The translations under genes and the position numbers were made by a program. From an uncultured Desulfobulbaceae bacterium (GTDB lineage Bacteria > Desulfobacterota > Desulfobulbia > Desulfobulbales > Desulfobulbaceae): DNA of 14,329 nt. Under the pieces are notes generated by a model. That model saw nothing but the letters and a program-made list of their open reading frames with translations, was not told the origin of the DNA and ran no database searches. The stretch is taken from assembly GCA_945787305.1 (NCBI GenBank), contig CALZIH010000032.1, positions 1 through 14,329 on the forward strand, in the 5' to 3' direction. Positions within the stretch are counted from its first letter, which is position 1; the number at the start of each line of letters is the position of its first letter. Positions 14,005-14,329 of the stretch are shown piece by piece.

Positions 14005-14329
14005 CCCTTCGTCATGGATGCTTTGGGCTACTGCCGAATTGGTTGCTTGAATTCTTAAACAGATGTTCAGGTAGTATTGTCAAAACCATTTTTCGTCACG
14101 AGAGCGCGCTGATTTCTGTAGATGCCATTGCCCATCCACCTCTTTGTATTTTTCGAATAACATAAAGTTTTCTGATTACCATCAAAGCTCAGCTTGAAAG
14201 TAGATACGCCTGGTCAAAATATGAATTAGGGGACTGAATTTTTTTCACCAATTCGGGGGGCAGAGTACATTTTTCTTTTTGATCAAACAGTAAGAAATCA
14301 GTTCAAAAGTGACCTGGGATGAAAATAAT
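14005..14329. other. Intergenic region at the right edge, no gene seen
   Basis: No open frame longer than a few dozen codons, RNA gene or clear terminator is visible after the second cheX. The stretch is AT-rich. It contains the two similar G-run/T-run segments listed separately and ends shortly after an ATG at 14319 followed by an A-rich sequence, which might begin a gene that continues beyond the window. Confidence 0.5.
14224..14275 (+). repeat. Two diverged direct copies of an AATT-G-run-GA-T-run segment
   Basis: The first segment (14224-14245) begins AATTAGGGGACTGA and runs into seven T. The second (14250-14275) begins AATTCGGGGGGCAGAGTAC and runs into five T. They align over about 22 bases with several differences. 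Sequences of the type GGGG(A/T)CAGAGTA followed by T-runs often accompany solo REP-associated tyrosine (Y1) transposase genes in Proteobacteria. This is a remembered resemblance, and no transposase is visible in the window. Confidence 0.3.

Noticed and set aside
14034..14256. 10-base inverted repeat CCGAATTGGT / ACCAATTCGG as possible ends of a small mobile element
   Set aside because: The unit is itself nearly palindromic and the 200-base interior has no gene or target duplication, so chance is a good explanation.

Overview
The window is a flagellar and chemotaxis-like region with moderate GC content. It most likely comes from a motile Desulfobacterota bacterium (former Deltaproteobacteria), perhaps of Desulfobulbales type. 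That placement is inferred from gene order (a TPR gene, then flgB-flgC-fliE-fliF-fliG-fliH-fliI-fliJ-motE-fliK), a sigma-54 type promoter, and CheX phosphatases instead of CheZ. No rRNA, complete mobile element or other taxonomic marker is present to settle it.

The left part (about 1-10032) is one long block on the minus strand. It starts with a sigma-54 (-24/-12) promoter at 10068-10082. Next come an 811-residue exported TPR protein, the proximal rod genes flgB, flgC and fliE, the MS ring gene fliF, the switch gene fliG, the export ATPase set fliH, fliI and fliJ, a MotE-type gene, and the 5' part of fliK, which runs off the left edge. Genes from flgC to fliJ are tightly packed or overlapping. 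The block encodes the basal-body core and export motor of a flagellum, in assembly order, and is probably transcribed as one operon from the TPR promoter.

The right part (about 10368-14004) is on the plus strand, divergent from the flagellar block. It holds a CheA-like histidine kinase, a single-domain CheY, and two tandem CheX-type phosphatases. The kinase is unusual. It has an intact phosphotransfer domain and a second copy that has lost its histidine. Two LGxxL...G...Q repeats like those of MshEN/type II secretion ATPase N-domains follow, then the ATPase core. It stops before any CheW-like (P5) domain. No CheW, receptor, CheR or CheB is in the window. The module therefore looks like a chemotaxis phosphorelay re-wired to a cytoplasmic input, possibly cyclic di-GMP, with two dephosphorylating enzymes for its response regulator.

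The last 325 bases hold no gene I can support. Two similar G-run/T-run segments near 14224-14275 resemble sequences often found beside REP-associated tyrosine transposase genes, but this is only a resemblance. The most novel elements are the P5-less, MshEN-like kinase module and the TPR protein, which may be a periplasmic motor scaffold comparable in layout to Campylobacter PflA.
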